64,000 bases of DNA from NCBI RefSeq assembly GCF_000317285.1, contig NZ_AJLN01000085.1, forward strand, positions 115,596 to 179,595, given 5' to 3'. The stretch comes from Chlorogloeopsis fritschii PCC 6912. Lineage in GTDB: Bacteria > Cyanobacteriota > Cyanobacteriia > Cyanobacteriales > Nostocaceae. The stretch's first letter is position 1, and each line of letters begins with the position of its first letter. The notes under the pieces were generated by a model, which was given only the letters and a program-made list of their open reading frames with translations, was not told the DNA's origin and ran no database searches. A program made the translations under genes and the position numbers. Positions 33,194 to 44,955 of this stretch are shown here, in pieces.

Positions 33194-36100
33194 TTATCGA
33201 TATAGCCAAACACGCAGCAGTGAAAGCAACTGTTCGGTATCTACAGGCTTTGTAATGTAATCGGATGCACCAGCCTCGATACATTTTTCGCGATCGCCTT
33301 GCATGGCTTTAGCAGTCAAAGCAATAATCGGTAGGGATTTAAATTCAGCTTTTTGACGGATGCGACGGGTAGTTTCATAACCATCCATTTCTGGCATCAT
33401 GATATCCATCAGCACAACATTGATATCTGGATTGTTTTGCAAAACTTCTATGCCGTCATTTCCGTTTTCAGCATACAGAATTTGCATTTGATAACGCTCC
33501 AGCACACTAGTCAGGGCAAAGATGTTACGTACATCGTCATCAACAATCAGAACTTTTTTGCCTGCCAGTAGAGAGTCAGAGTTTTGCAGTTGTTCGAGCA
33601 TTAAGCGTTTGGGCACGGGCAATTGAGCTTGCACGCGGTGCAAAAACAAAGCCGTTTCATCGAAAAGACGTTCCGGAGAGCGGACATCTTTAACGATGAT
33701 TGTCTCTGCCAAGCGCCTCAGTTGTGTTTCTTGTGCCCTAGTCAGTTCTCTGGCAGTATAGACGATAACAGGTAGTGCTTCACCATCAGAAGAAGATTTG
33801 ATTTGTTCAATCAACTCAAATCCACTCATATCTGGTAGTCCTAAATCCAGAACAAGGCAATCATAATGCTGGGAAGCAATCGCTCTTAGAGCTTCACTGC
33901 CAGTACTCACAGCAGTAGTAACTACATCGCTGTTACCAATTAGTTCTATAATGCTTTGACGTTGATTTTCGTCATCTTCGACAATCAGCAAATTTTTAAC
34001 TCGCCGTTCCACAAAACCTTTGATTTTGGTTAATGCTTGTTGCAGCACTTCGCTACTAATCGGCTTTTGTAAATAGGCGATCGCTCCTTGTTGCAAACTA
34101 CGCTGACGTCCTTCTTCAACTGTCATGATATGTACTGGGATGTGACGTGTATGGGGATTGTGCTTGAGGCGATCAAGTACCGTCCAACCGTCCATTTCTG
34201 GCAGGCGAACATCGAGAATGATCGCAGCAGGCTGGTACTCGGATGCCAGCGCTAATCCTGTACTACCACTTTGGGCTACAATACCCTTAAATTCGTGTTC
34301 CCGTGCCATCTCCAACAAGATCCGGGCGAATTTAACATCGTCTTCGACAATTAAAAGTACGCGATCGCCTTCTGCGATATTGTCTCTGTCGTCAATTAGG
34401 GGAGACTGGGAAGAAGACGCGGAGAGCATGAGACGCGGTGACGCGGAAAGATTATTAAAAATATTCTCCGTGTCCCCGCGTCCCCGTGTCAGAGTCTCCT
34501 CTTGTTTTCTCGTATCCCCTTGTCTCCTTGTCCCCTTGTCCTCTTGTCCTCCCGACTGCGGCAAATACAGCGTAAACGTGCTACCTTCTCCCGGATTGCT
34601 TTCTAAGGTGATTTCCCCATCTAAAAGCCGGGAAATTTCCCGGCTTATCGACAAACCCAATCCTGTACCACCATATTTGCGACTGGTAGTACCATCTGCC
34701 TGCTGAAATGCGTCAAAAATAAGTTTCTGCTTTTCCGGGGCAATACCAATACCTGTATCTTTGACAGCAAAAGCTATGACAGTCTCAGCACTATTCAAAC
34801 TTTCGTGATTTGAACTCCATCCTTGTTTGGCAACAAATACTCGCAAGCGTACCTCACCACGTTCTGTAAATTTAATCGCGTTTGATAGTAAATTTTTCAG
34901 AATTTGTTGCAGGCGTTTGGCATCAGTGTAAATTGTTTTTGGTAGTTCTGGAGATAGCTCAATTGAGAAATTTAGTCCTTTGTCTTGAGCAAATTGCCTA
35001 AAATTACGTTCTAGATAATCGCGCAAATCAAACAACTGGATCGGATTTATGTCAATTGACATAGTTCCAGATTCAATTTTTGCCAAATCTAAAATGTCAT
35101 TTATTAACGACAATAAATCGTTACCAGCAGCGTAAATCGTGCGGCTATACTCAACTTGTTTATCGCTCAGATTACCATCAACATTGTCTGTGAGCATTTT
35201 TGCCAAAATCAACAAGCTGTTGAGTGGTGTCCGCAATTCATGGGACATATTCGCCAAAAACTCTGACTTGTATTTAGAAGAAAGTTCCAACTGCTCGGCT
35301 TTTTCTTGCAAAGACAGCCTTGCTTGTTCAACTTCTTGATTTTTGCGTTCTACTTCTTCGTTTTTTGTAGATAGCAATTCTGCCTTTTCTTCTAACTCTG
35401 CATTGAGTTGCTCCAATTCTTCGTTCGATTGTTGCAGTTCTTGCTGTTGTTGTCTTAAGAGTTCTTCTGATGCTTGCAATTGTTGGGCTTGTTGTTCCAA
35501 GCGCTCGTTGGTTTCTTGCAGTTGTTGTTGGCGAATTTGTAGCTGTTGTGCCAAAATTTGGGATTCTTGCAGCAGCTGTTGGGTGCGGTTATCAGCAGCG
35601 ATCGCATTCAGGACTATACCAATAGTTTCACTAACTTGATCTAAAAAATTTAAATGCAAATCGCTAAATTTTTGAAAAGATGCGAGTTCAATTACTGCTA
35701 TTACCTGTTTTTCAAATAGAACAGGCAAGACAATAATATTTAGTGGCTTGGCTTCCCCCAATCCAGAACTTATTTTGATATAGTCGCTCGGAACATCTGT
35801 TAGTATAATTTTTTGTTTTTCAAGGGCACATTGTCCTACCAGCCCTTCTCCCAAGCGGAATCTATTCGATAGCTGTTTACGTTCTTGGTAAGCATAGCTA
35901 CTCAACAGCTTCAGTACAGGTTGTTCGCCTTCAGAATCCATTAAGTAGAAAACGCCTTGTTGTGCGCCTACCAATGGCGCTAGCTCTTGTAAAATCATTC
36001 TTGCCACAGTTTCCAGATTTCTCTGTCCTTGCAACATCCGGCTAACTTTAGCAAGGTTTGATTGAAGCCAGTTTTGTTCGTTATTTTTGAGATTTGAGGA

Positions 36101-36871
36101 GCGTAAATTAGCAATCATCTCGTTAAAAGTCTGCGCCAAAATCCCAATTTCATCTCGGCGCTTGCCAGCAGATACACTGACAGATAAATCTCCCTCTGCT
36201 AACTTTTCTGCTGCTTTGGAGATTTCTTCCAGGGGTAGAGAAATATTTCTGGTGAGATAAATGCCAATTAAGGTTAAGAGTAAAAAAGCTAGAGGAGCAC
36301 CATAGGTAATAGTTTCTATTGCTTGTCGTGAAGCTAGTTGAGTCTGCTGAGTACGCTGTTGCAATAATTGACGCTCCTCAGCTTCCATTTCTGCAATTAG
36401 TTGACGAATTTGATTCATTAATTCTCTACCCTGATTCGTCAATACAAATCGCCTTGAAGCTTCAAATCCTTGATTATTCAGTAATGTAATTCCTTGCTGA
36501 AGTCTATCTATTCTTTGGTCAATTACTGGCTTGAGCGACTTAATTCTCTGTTGTTGTCTAGGGTTATCTGCTGTTAGTTTTAGGAGAGAGTTAAAATTTT
36601 TTTCAATTAATGGAAGCGCATTTTTATAAGGTTTTAGGTAAATATCTTCTCGTGTAATTAAGTAACCTCGCTGTGCTGCTTCAGCATCTTTGATATTAGC
36701 AATTAAATTATCCAATTCTCCTATCACTTCATAAGTATGCCTTTGCCACCTAGAAGTTTCAATTAAGTCGTTTGTAGTGCGATATGCAATTATTCCTAAA
36801 GCAGTAAGAATTGATAACCCCAATGCAAAGCTTGCACCTATTTTAGTAGCAATTTTTAAATTCTTGAGCAT
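33194..36871 (-). CDS. CHASE3-HAMP-GAF hybrid histidine kinase with three receivers
   Basis: 1225 residues. TM1 (about 10-30), CHASE3-like sensor (about 35-180), TM2 (about 185-207), HAMP (about 208-262) and GAF (about 285-430) come first. A Gln/Glu-rich coiled coil (about 430-535) leads to His[18 protein letters not shown] (His about 545), HATPase (about 650-770, [13 protein letters not shown]) and a low-complexity linker. REC1 (about 835-955), REC2 (about 962-1080) and REC3 (about 1105-1222, [13 protein letters not shown]) follow. From GAF onward it matches the adjacent 2209-residue kinase, and REC3 is almost identical. It probably senses an extracytoplasmic cue and passes phosphate to its receivers or partners. 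Confidence 0.93.
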   Translation of the reverse strand: MLKNLKIATKIGASFALGLSILTALGIIAYRTTNDLIETSRWQRHTYEVIGELDNLIANIKDAEAAQRGYLITREDIYLKPYKNALPLIEKNFNSLLKLTADNPRQQQRIKSLKPVIDQRIDRLQQGITLLNNQGFEASRRFVLTNQGRELMNQIRQLIAEMEAEERQLLQQRTQQTQLASRQAIETITYGAPLAFLLLTLIGIYLTRNISLPLEEISKAAEKLAEGDLSVSVSAGKRRDEIGILAQTFNEMIANLRSSNLKNNEQNWLQSNLAKVSRMLQGQRNLETVARMILQELAPLVGAQQGVFYLMDSEGEQPVLKLLSSYAYQERKQLSNRFRLGEGLVGQCALEKQKIILTDVPSDYIKISSGLGEAKPLNIIVLPVLFEKQVIAVIELASFQKFSDLHLNFLDQVSETIGIVLNAIAADNRTQQLLQESQILAQQLQIRQQQLQETNERLEQQAQQLQASEELLRQQQQELQQSNEELEQLNAELEEKAELLSTKNEEVERKNQEVEQARLSLQEKAEQLELSSKYKSEFLANMSHELRTPLNSLLILAKMLTDNVDGNLSDKQVEYSRTIYAAGNDLLSLINDILDLAKIESGTMSIDINPIQLFDLRDYLERNFRQFAQDKGLNFSIELSPELPKTIYTDAKRLQQILKNLLSNAIKFTERGEVRLRVFVAKQGWSSNHESLNSAETVIAFAVKDTGIGIAPEKQKLIFDAFQQADGTTSRKYGGTGLGLSISREISRLLDGEITLESNPGEGSTFTLYLPQSGGQEDKGTRRQGDTRKQEETLTRGRGDTENIFNNLSASPRLMLSASSSQSPLIDDRDNIAEGDRVLLIVEDDVKFARILLEMAREHEFKGIVAQSGSTGLALASEYQPAAIILDVRLPEMDGWTVLDRLKHNPHTRHIPVHIMTVEEGRQRSLQQGAIAYLQKPISSEVLQQALTKIKGFVERRVKNLLIVEDDENQRQSIIELIGNSDVVTTAVSTGSEALRAIASQHYDCLVLDLGLPDMSGFELIEQIKSSSDGEALPVIVYTARELTRAQETQLRRLAETIIVKDVRSPERLFDETALFLHRVQAQLPVPKRLMLEQLQNSDSLLAGKKVLIVDDDVRNIFALTSVLERYQMQILYAENGNDGIEVLQNNPDINVVLMDIMMPEMDGYETTRRIRQKAEFKSLPIIALTAKAMQGDREKCIEAGASDYITKPVDTEQLLSLLRVWLYR
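34400..34552. repeat. Repeat-derived linker in the CHASE3 kinase gene
   Basis: GACGCGGTGACGCGGAAAG, ATATTCTCCGTGTCCCC and CCTTGTCTCCTTGTCCCC units encode the linker from [16 protein letters not shown] to [13 protein letters not shown] between HATPase and REC1. It is in frame, with no stop for about 50 codons. Confidence 0.7.
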
Positions 36872-37027
36872 TTAACATTAGCTAGCTTTAAATATATTTA
36901 TATTATTTTTTAAGCAAATTATTTATAACCAATGATGATAATTACAATAATGCCAATTAATAGATATTTCTAGTTAATTATATCGTTCATAGTTCACGAG
37001 TATGAACTATGAACGATGACAATACAG

Positions 37028-40000
37028 CTATCGATATAGCCAAACACGCAACAGTGAAAGCAATTGTTCGGTATCTACAGGCTTTGTGATGTAATCGGAT
37101 GCACCAGCCTCGATACATTTTTCGCGATCGCCCTGCATGGCTTTAGCAGTCAAAGCAATAATCGGTAGAGATTTAAATTCAGCTTTTTGACGGATGCGAC
37201 GGGTAGTTTCGTAACCATCCATTTCTGGCATCATGATATCCATCAGCACAACATTGATATCTGGATTGTTTTGCAAAACTTCTATGCCGTCATTTCCGTT
37301 TTCAGCATACAGAATTTGCATTTGATAACGCTCCAGCACACTAGTCAGGGCAAAGATGTTACGTACATCGTCATCAACAATCAGAACTTTTTTGCCTGCA
37401 AGTAGAGAATCAGTGTTTTGCAGTTGTTCGAGCATTAAGCGTTTAGGCGCGGGTAATTCGGCTTGCACGCGGTGCAAAAACAAAGCCGTTTCATCGAAAA
37501 GACGTTCCGGAGAGCGGACATCTTTAACGATGATTGTCTCTGCCAAGCGCCGCAGTTGTGTTTCTTGTGCCTTGTTAATTTCCCTGCCGGTGTAAATTAC
37601 AATCGGAAGTGCTTCGCCATTGGGAGAAGATTTGATTTGTTCAATCAACTCAAATCCGTCCATGTCTGGTAGTCCTAAATCCAGAACCAGGCAATCATAA
37701 TGCTGGGAAGCAATCGCTCTTAGAGCTTCACTGCCAGTACTCACAGCAGTAGTAGCAACATCGCTGTTACCAATTAGTTCTATGATGCTTTGACGTTGAT
37801 TCTCGTCATCTTCTACGATTAACAAATTTTTAACTCGCCGTTCCACAAAACCTTTGATTTTGGTTAATGCTTGGTGCAGCACTTCGCTATTAATCGGCTT
37901 TTGTAAATAGGCGATCGCTCCTTGTTGCAAACTACGCTGACGTCCTTCTTCAACTGTCATGATATGTACTGGGATGTGACGAGTATTAGGATCGTGCTTG
38001 AGGCGATCAAGTACCGTCCAACCGTCCATTCCCGGCAAGCGAATGTCGAGGATAATGGCAGCAGGCTGATATTCCTCTGCTAAAGCTAAACCTGCACTGC
38101 CACTTTGGGCGACAATTCCCTTAAATTCATGTTCCCGTGCCATCTCCAACAAGATCCGGGCGAATTTGACATCGTCTTCGACAATTAAAAGTACGCGATC
38201 GCCTTCTGCAATATTGTCTCTGTCGTCAATCAAGGGAGTGGGGGAAGAAGACGCGGAGAGCATTAGACGCGGTGACGCGGAAAGAGAAATATTCCCCATG
38301 TCCTCTTGTTTTCCCGTATCCCCTTGTCTGGTTGTCCCCTTGTCCTCTTGTCCTCCTGGCTGCGGCAAATACAGCGTAAATGTGCTACCTTCTCCCAGGG
38401 AACTAATAAGTTTAATTTCACCACCGAGTAGGTAGGTAATTTCTCTACTAATCGACAAGCCCAAACCTGTGCCGCCATATTTGCGACTGGTGGTACCATC
38501 TGCCTGCTGAAATGCCTCGAAAATAATTTTCTGCTTTTCAGGAGCAATGCCAATACCTGTATCTCTGACAGCAAAGGCTATCACCCAAGGAGCGTTATTC
38601 AAAGTTTGGCGATCGGAACTCCACCCCTGCTTTGCTGCAAATATCTGCAAGCTTACCTCGCCACGTTCTGTAAATTTAAATGCATTTGCCAATAGGTTTT
38701 TGAGGACTTGTTGCAGACGTTTGGCATCGGTATAAATCGTTCTCGGCAATTCTGGAGCTACTTCAATGCTAAAGTTAAGTCCTTTGTCTTGAGCGTATTG
38801 TCTAAAATTACGTTCTATGTGCTCTTGTAAGTCGGATAACCGCATTTGCTCCATGTCTATTGACATAGTTCCAGATTCAATTTTTGCCAAATCCAAAATG
38901 TCGTTGATTAATGACAATAAATCGGTACCTGCGGAGTAAATCGTGCGGCTATACTCGACTTGCTTGGTGGTAAGGTTTCCATCAGGGTTTTCGGTTAGCA
39001 ATTTAGCTAAAATCAACAAGCTATTGAGTGGTGTCCGCAATTCGTGCGACATATTCGCCAGAAATTCTGACTTGTACTTAGACGACAGCGCCAACTGCTC
39101 GGCTTTTTCTTCCAAAGACAGCCTGGCTTGTTCAATTTCGTAATTTTTGCGCTCAACTTCTTTATTTTGTTGTGCTAATAACTCTGCCTTTTCTTCGAGT
39201 TCAGCATTAGTCTTTTGTAATTCTTCTTGCTGGTTTTTCAGTAAATCCTCGGATGACTTGAGTGTTTGAGCTTGTTGTTCCAAACGCTTGTTGGTTTCCC
39301 GAAGTTCGTTTTGCTGAATTTGTAATTCTTCTGCTAAAGACTGCGACTGTTTGAGTAGTTCTTCGGTACGCATACTAGCAGCGATGGTGTTTAACACGAT
39401 CGCTATACTTTCTGTCAGTTGGTCGAAGAATGTCAGGTGAATTTCGCTAAAGCGCCGGAAGGAAGCAAGCTCAATTACCGCCGATACCTGTCCTTCAAAT
39501 AGTACGGGTAGCACCACGACATTGAGTGGAGTAGCCTCGCCTAAGCCAGAACTGATTTTGATATAGTCTTGCGGTACTTCTGTAAGCAGAATGCGTTCTT
39601 TTTCCAAAGCGCATTGTCCCACCAAGCCTTCACCCAAGTAGAAGCGGTTGGCAAGATGTTTGCGCTCGCGGTAGGCATAGCTGCTGAGTAGTTTTAAAAA
39701 TGCTGGAGTTTCTGCAGCCTCGATGATGTAGAAAACGCCATGAGATGCGCCCACCAGTGGAGCCAACTCCGAGAGAATTAGTTTGGATACGGTTTCTAAA
39801 TCGCGTTGCCCTTGGAGCATTCGCGTGAACTTAGCCAGGTTAGTTTTCAACCAGTCTTGTTCAGTATTTTTCTGCGTCGTCTCTCGCAGATTGGCAATCA
39901 TCTGGTTGATGTTGTCTTTGAGGATGGCTACTTCACCTTGAGCTTCAACGGAAATTGAACGTGTCAAGTCACCCTTCGTAACGGCAGTTGCTACTTCGGC

Positions 40001-43000
40001 GATCGTCCGCAACTGGGTAGTTAGTGTGGCAGCAAGTTCGTTCACGTTATCAGTCAAATCTTTCCAGGTGCCAGCAGCCCCCGGCACTTTGGCTTGCCCG
40101 CCCAACTTACCTTCAATCCCCACTTCCCGCGCCACAGTAGTGACTTGGTTAGCAAAAGTTGCCAATGTATCAATCATTTCATTGATGGTTTCTGCCAAAG
40201 CCTCGATTTCACCCTTGGCATCCAGCATCAGTTTCCGCTTCAAATCACCGTTGGCAACTGCCGTTACTACCTTCGCGATACCCCGTACCTGTGCCGTCAA
40301 GTTACTCGCCATCGAGTTCACATTGTCGGTCAAATCTTTCCATGTCCCAGCAACACCTTGAACCTGGGCTTGACCGCCAAGTTTACCTTCAGTTCCTACC
40401 TCCCGCGCAACCCGTGTTACTTCTGATGCAAAGGAACTCAGTTGATCTACCATGACGTTGATAGTGTTTTTCAACTCGAAAATTTCACCTTTAACATCAA
40501 CGGTAATCTTCTTCGAGAGGTCACCATTTGCCACCGCCTTCGTCACTTCAGCAATGTTGCGCACCTGTGCCGTCAGGTTGCCTGCCATCGAGTTAACGTT
40601 ATCGGTTAAATCCTTCCACGTGCCAGCCACACCCCGCACATAAGCTTGGACACCAAGTTTACCTTCGGTTCCCACCTCCCGTGCAACTCGCGTTACCTCA
40701 CTAGCAAAGGAGTTGAGCTGATCCACCATCGTATTGATAGTGTTCTTCAACTCCAAAATTTCACCTTTGACATCAACAGTGATTTTCTTAGAAAGGTCAC
40801 CATTCGCTACAGCCGTAGCAACTTCTGCAATATTACGGACTTGTGATGTCAAATTTCCTGCCATCATATTCACGCTGTCGGTCAAGTCCTTCCACGTGCC
40901 AGCAACACCCCTGACTTCTGCTTGCACGCCAAGTTTACCTTCAGTTCCCACCTCCCGTGCAACTCGCGTTACTTCACTTGCAAAGGAGTTGAGTTGATCC
41001 ACCATCGTGTTGATGGTGTTTTTAAGTTCTAAAATTTCACCTTTAACATCGACGGTGATTTTCTTAGAAAGGTCACCATTTGCGACTGCTGTTGTCACTG
41101 CGGCAATATTGCGCACCTGTGCTGTCAGAGAACCAGCCATAAAGTTAACGCTGTCGGTTAAATCTTTCCAAGTTCCTGCGACACCTCTGACGTCTGCTTG
41201 TACGCCTAGCTTTCCTTCAGAACCTACTTCACGAGCAACCCGCGTTACTTCAGAAGCAAACGAATTGAGCTGATCCACCATGATATTAATGGTGCTTTTC
41301 AACTCCAGAATTTCGCCTTTCACCTGTACCGTAATTTTCTTGGAAAGGTCACCGTTAGCAATGGCTGTGGCAACTTCTGCAATACTCCGCACCTGATCGG
41401 TGAGGTTACCCGCCATCATATTTACTGCACCGGTCAAGTCTTTCCATGTCCCGGCAACGCCTTTAACCTCAGCTTGCACACCGAGTTTACCTTCGGTTCC
41501 CACCTCACGGGCAACCCGCGTTACTTCACTAGCGAAAGAACTAAGTTGATCCACCATCGTGTTAATGGTGTTTTTCAACTCCAAAATTTCACCTTTAACA
41601 TCGACAGTAATTTTCTTGGAAAGGTCACCATTTGCCACCGCTGTCGTTACTTCGGCAATGTTGCGCACTTGTGCTGTCAGAGAACCTGCCATAAAGTTCA
41701 CACTGTCAGTCAAGTCCTTCCAAGTACCTGCTACACCCTTCACTTCCGCTTGCACGCCCAGCTTGCCTTCTGCACCCACTTCGCGAGCAACCCGCGTCAC
41801 TTCACCGGCAAAGGAGTTAAGCTGATCCACCATTGTGTTAATGGTGTTTTTGAGTTCTAAAATTTCACCTTTAACATCGACAGTAATTTTCTTAGAAAGG
41901 TCACCATTTGCCACTGCTGTCGTCACTTCGGCAATGTTGCGTACCTGTGCTGTCAGAGAACCTGCCATAAAGTTCACACTGTCAGTCAAGTCCTTCCAAG
42001 TACCTGCAACACCTCTGACATCTGCTTGTACGCCCAATTTACCTTCAGAACCAACCTCCCGTGCAACCCGCGTTACTTCAGAAGCAAAGGAACCAAGCTG
42101 ATCCACCATGATATTAATGGTGTTTTTGAGTTCAAAAATTTCGCCTTTAACATCGACAGTAATTTTCTTGGAGAGATCGCCGTTGGCAATGGCTGTGGCA
42201 ACTTCCGCAATATTACGGACTTGGCCTGTCAAATTTCCAGCCATCATATTCACACTGTCGGTCAAGTCCTTCCAAGTGCCAGCAACACCCCTGACTTCCG
42301 CTTGCACACCAAGTTTTCCTTCAGTTCCCACCTCGCGGGCAACTCGCGTTACCTCACTAGCGAAGGAGTTAAGCTGATCCACCATTGTGTTAATGGTGTT
42401 CTTTAACTCCAAAATTTCGCCTTTGACATCAACGGTAATTTTCTTGGAAAGGTCACCATTTGCCACTGCTGTCGTCACTTCGGCAATGTTGCGCACTTGT
42501 GCTGTCAGAGAGCCAGCCATAAAGTTTACACTGTCAGTCAAGTCCTTCCATGTACCAGCTACACCTCGCACTTCTGCTTGACCACCGAGTTTTCCTTCTG
42601 CACCTACTTCGCGAGCAACCCGCGTTACCTCACTAGCAAAGGAGTTGAGTTGATCCACCATGATGTTAACGGTGTTTTTCAACTCCAAAATCTCGCCCTT
42701 GACATCGACAGTGATTTTCTTAGAAAGGTCACCATTTGCCACTGCTGTCGTCACTTCAGCAATATTACGGACTTGAGCGGTTAAATTTCCCGCCATCATA
42801 TTTACTGATTCAGTCAAGTCTCGCCAAGTGCCAGCAACACCCCTCACTTCTGCTTGCACGCCGAGTTTTCCTTCTATACCTACCTCACGGGCAACTCGCG
42901 TTACTTCACTAGCAAAAGAATTGAGTTGATCCACCATCGTGTTGATGGTATCCTTCAATTCTAAAATCTCACCTTTAACATCAACGGTGATTTTCTTGGA

Positions 43001-43657
43001 AAGGTCGCCATTCGCCACTGCTGTTGTTACTTCAGCAATGTTACGAACTTGAGCAGTCAAGTTACCTGCCATCAAGTTCACGCTGTCTGTTAAATCCTTC
43101 CAAGTACCAGCCACGCCCGGTACTTGGGCTTGCACGCCGAGTTTTCCTTCAGTTCCCACCTCGCGAGCTACCCGCGTTACTTCACTGGCAAACCCGTTGA
43201 GCTGATCCACCATCGTATTTACCATTTGGGCAGTTTGGTAAAATTCGCCTTTGAGAGGTCTGCCTTCAATTTCTGGTGCAATCCTTTGGGATAGATCGCC
43301 ATTCGCAACGGCTCGGATCACTCGTGCTGTTTCCGCTGTCGGCTGCACTAAATCTGTAATTAGTGTATTGACAGAATCAACACAAGCAGACCAAGAACCG
43401 CGTACATTTCCCAAAGAAGCACGTTCGGAGATTTTGCCTTCTTTACCAACAACGTTACTAATTCGCTGTAGCTCTGCTGCCAGTCGCTCATTTTGCTCAA
43501 TAATATCGTTGAGTGTATCGGCAATTTTTCCTGCCATACCAGTTTGGTCTATAGGCATCCGCGCTGAAAAGTCGCCTTTTTTGACAGCCGATAAGGTTCT
43601 CAGTAGCTGTTTTAAATCTAAATTGTCGCTTTCTCTGGTTAACTGTTCAGTGGGCAT
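37028..43657 (-). CDS. Giant soluble poly-HAMP hybrid histidine kinase with three receivers
   Basis: 2209 residues with no membrane segment. An N-terminal array of alternating HAMP-like modules fills about residues 15-1240. I count 14 [12 protein letters not shown] modules and 13 [12 protein letters not shown] modules, with a period of about 92 residues (276 bases). GAF (about 1280-1425), a coiled coil, His[15 protein letters not shown] (His about 1537), HATPase (to about 1780), a repeat-derived linker and REC domains near 1825-1945, 1950-2070 and 2090-2206 follow. The architecture recalls soluble group III kinases such as fungal Nik1, which sense osmotic or related stress through HAMP arrays, but this array is much longer. 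It is first in the signalling island. Confidence 0.95.
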   Translation of the reverse strand: MPTEQLTRESDNLDLKQLLRTLSAVKKGDFSARMPIDQTGMAGKIADTLNDIIEQNERLAAELQRISNVVGKEGKISERASLGNVRGSWSACVDSVNTLITDLVQPTAETARVIRAVANGDLSQRIAPEIEGRPLKGEFYQTAQMVNTMVDQLNGFASEVTRVAREVGTEGKLGVQAQVPGVAGTWKDLTDSVNLMAGNLTAQVRNIAEVTTAVANGDLSKKITVDVKGEILELKDTINTMVDQLNSFASEVTRVAREVGIEGKLGVQAEVRGVAGTWRDLTESVNMMAGNLTAQVRNIAEVTTAVANGDLSKKITVDVKGEILELKNTVNIMVDQLNSFASEVTRVAREVGAEGKLGGQAEVRGVAGTWKDLTDSVNFMAGSLTAQVRNIAEVTTAVANGDLSKKITVDVKGEILELKNTINTMVDQLNSFASEVTRVAREVGTEGKLGVQAEVRGVAGTWKDLTDSVNMMAGNLTGQVRNIAEVATAIANGDLSKKITVDVKGEIFELKNTINIMVDQLGSFASEVTRVAREVGSEGKLGVQADVRGVAGTWKDLTDSVNFMAGSLTAQVRNIAEVTTAVANGDLSKKITVDVKGEILELKNTINTMVDQLNSFAGEVTRVAREVGAEGKLGVQAEVKGVAGTWKDLTDSVNFMAGSLTAQVRNIAEVTTAVANGDLSKKITVDVKGEILELKNTINTMVDQLSSFASEVTRVAREVGTEGKLGVQAEVKGVAGTWKDLTGAVNMMAGNLTDQVRSIAEVATAIANGDLSKKITVQVKGEILELKSTINIMVDQLNSFASEVTRVAREVGSEGKLGVQADVRGVAGTWKDLTDSVNFMAGSLTAQVRNIAAVTTAVANGDLSKKITVDVKGEILELKNTINTMVDQLNSFASEVTRVAREVGTEGKLGVQAEVRGVAGTWKDLTDSVNMMAGNLTSQVRNIAEVATAVANGDLSKKITVDVKGEILELKNTINTMVDQLNSFASEVTRVAREVGTEGKLGVQAYVRGVAGTWKDLTDNVNSMAGNLTAQVRNIAEVTKAVANGDLSKKITVDVKGEIFELKNTINVMVDQLSSFASEVTRVAREVGTEGKLGGQAQVQGVAGTWKDLTDNVNSMASNLTAQVRGIAKVVTAVANGDLKRKLMLDAKGEIEALAETINEMIDTLATFANQVTTVAREVGIEGKLGGQAKVPGAAGTWKDLTDNVNELAATLTTQLRTIAEVATAVTKGDLTRSISVEAQGEVAILKDNINQMIANLRETTQKNTEQDWLKTNLAKFTRMLQGQRDLETVSKLILSELAPLVGASHGVFYIIEAAETPAFLKLLSSYAYRERKHLANRFYLGEGLVGQCALEKERILLTEVPQDYIKISSGLGEATPLNVVVLPVLFEGQVSAVIELASFRRFSEIHLTFFDQLTESIAIVLNTIAASMRTEELLKQSQSLAEELQIQQNELRETNKRLEQQAQTLKSSEDLLKNQQEELQKTNAELEEKAELLAQQNKEVERKNYEIEQARLSLEEKAEQLALSSKYKSEFLANMSHELRTPLNSLLILAKLLTENPDGNLTTKQVEYSRTIYSAGTDLLSLINDILDLAKIESGTMSIDMEQMRLSDLQEHIERNFRQYAQDKGLNFSIEVAPELPRTIYTDAKRLQQVLKNLLANAFKFTERGEVSLQIFAAKQGWSSDRQTLNNAPWVIAFAVRDTGIGIAPEKQKIIFEAFQQADGTTSRKYGGTGLGLSISREITYLLGGEIKLISSLGEGSTFTLYLPQPGGQEDKGTTRQGDTGKQEDMGNISLSASPRLMLSASSSPTPLIDDRDNIAEGDRVLLIVEDDVKFARILLEMAREHEFKGIVAQSGSAGLALAEEYQPAAIILDIRLPGMDGWTVLDRLKHDPNTRHIPVHIMTVEEGRQRSLQQGAIAYLQKPINSEVLHQALTKIKGFVERRVKNLLIVEDDENQRQSIIELIGNSDVATTAVSTGSEALRAIASQHYDCLVLDLGLPDMDGFELIEQIKSSPNGEALPIVIYTGREINKAQETQLRRLAETIIVKDVRSPERLFDETALFLHRVQAELPAPKRLMLEQLQNTDSLLAGKKVLIVDDDVRNIFALTSVLERYQMQILYAENGNDGIEVLQNNPDINVVLMDIMMPEMDGYETTRRIRQKAEFKSLPIIALTAKAMQGDREKCIEAGASDYITKPVDTEQLLSLLRVWLYR
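38232..38357. repeat. Repeat-derived linker in the poly-HAMP kinase gene
   Basis: Same position and repeat type as in the neighbouring kinase, but about ten codons shorter. It encodes [19 protein letters not shown]...[13 protein letters not shown]. The shared unit GACGCGGTGACGCGGAAAG is present. Confidence 0.7.
40026..43300 (-). repeat. 276-bp tandem coding repeat (HAMP array)
   Basis: About a dozen copies of a 276-bp unit within the poly-HAMP kinase gene. Copies are recognisable from regularly spaced TTGATCCACCAT and AAATTTCACCTTT text, e.g. near 41007, 41559, 41835, 42108 and 42387. Central copies are more alike than those at the ends. Confidence 0.9.
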
Positions 43658-44004
43658 ACGGTTAAATGCAAAAATTTATACACTTAGTGCTAAAGCCGAC
43701 TATTAGTTTCAATTGCGCTTTTCTTACGAGAGGTATACCAACCTATTTAGTCACGCCAGAAGAAACTTTGCTGTCGTTAGTTGGCTGGGCAAGTTGTGAT
43801 GTATAGACTATAACGAATTAAAAAAAATCCGATCTAGCTATATAAATAAATCTATCTACAAGTATGATTAAAATTTATTAAAATAGGCAAACCCAAAATT
43901 TAGAAGGTAATCACAACGGAGCGATCGCTTCTTGAGTCAAATGGTATATTAAATAACTCATGCTAATTAGTATATGGATATAGTCACTTAAAAAGCGATT
44001 CCTC
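43658..44004. other. Divergent stretch upstream of the poly-HAMP kinase gene
   Basis: 347 AT-rich bases with one HIP1 site (43921) and no gene. It should hold the promoter of the signalling island and that of the DUF4351 gene. Confidence 0.45.
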
Positions 44005-44850
44005 TTGAGTTACGACAACACCTGCAAATACCTTGCCGAACACTACCCTGCTGATTTTGCCAGATGGTTACTTGCATCTGACACTTCCGATATACAGGTA
44101 CTAAAAACAGAACTGAACCTTGAACCAATACGCGCTGATTCGGTAACGTTTTTACAAATCTCCAACCAAATCCTACATTTAGAGTTTCAAGCTTCCCCAG
44201 CATCCACACCCTCATTAGACTTTCGGATGCTGGATTATTACACCAGATTAAAACGACAATACTGGTGTGATATTCAGCAGGTGTTAATTTTCCTTCAAGC
44301 TACATCTTCTGAAATCGTTTTTCAAAATCAGTATATAGACACAAACACCACACACCGATATCGAATCATTCGTTTATGGGAAGAAGATCCCACACCACTA
44401 CTAGCTAACCCCGCACTCTTACCACTGGCGACGCTAGCCCAAACCAACTCACCTCAAGCTTTATTAGAGCAAGTCGCTGCTGCTGTCGATATGATTGAAG
44501 AAACAGACGAACGACAAAACATATCAGCTTGCGTGCAGGTTTTGGCTGGTTTGCGGTTTGAGAAAAATCTGATTAAACAGCTTTTCAGAGAGGAAATTAT
44601 GCAAGAATCTGTAATTTATCAAGATATTTTGCAGAAGGGAGAAGAACGAGGAAAGAAACAAGAGGCTTTAGCGCTGATTCTACGTCTTTTGACACGTCGG
44701 TTTGGTGTAATTGAGCCAGAGATAGAACAGCAGATCCGCACATTCTCTATTACTCAACTAGAGGAATTAGCTGAGGCGCTGTTGGATTTCAATAGCCAAA
44801 GTGATTTAATAAATTACCTTACAAATATCTCTCCTCCTCAAACCAGTTAA
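44005..44850 (+). CDS. Rpn/PD-(D/E)XK-like protein with DUF4351 tail
   Basis: 281 residues from a TTG start (SYDNTCKYLAEHYPADFARWLL is the usual family N-terminus, and no in-frame ATG precedes it). The N-terminal domain has the nuclease-like pattern LNLEPIRADSVTFLQ and HLEFQ, as in Rpn/YhgA-type recombination-promoting nuclease or transposase-like proteins. A C-terminal segment (about 205-275; KQEALALILRLLTRRFG...LEELAEALLDF) matches DUF4351. Such genes are multicopy in Nostocales. Catalysis is not certain, and no inverted repeats flank it. Confidence 0.8.
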   Translation: MSYDNTCKYLAEHYPADFARWLLASDTSDIQVLKTELNLEPIRADSVTFLQISNQILHLEFQASPASTPSLDFRMLDYYTRLKRQYWCDIQQVLIFLQATSSEIVFQNQYIDTNTTHRYRIIRLWEEDPTPLLANPALLPLATLAQTNSPQALLEQVAAAVDMIEETDERQNISACVQVLAGLRFEKNLIKQLFREEIMQESVIYQDILQKGEERGKKQEALALILRLLTRRFGVIEPEIEQQIRTFSITQLEELAEALLDFNSQSDLINYLTNISPPQTS

Positions 44851-44955
44851 TAAGATTGAAAAGCAGTATCCAAGCGATCGCTTCACCTAACACTACTCAA
44901 CTACAATAGAAGTAGAAATTGTTGAGATTTGTATAGTTGTTAGGGATAAGCTGTC

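Noticed and set aside
40026..42784. Series of regularly spaced plus-strand open frames of about 88 residues
   Set aside because: They are antisense shadows of the 276-bp HAMP repeats of the minus-strand kinase gene and recur only because the repeat does.
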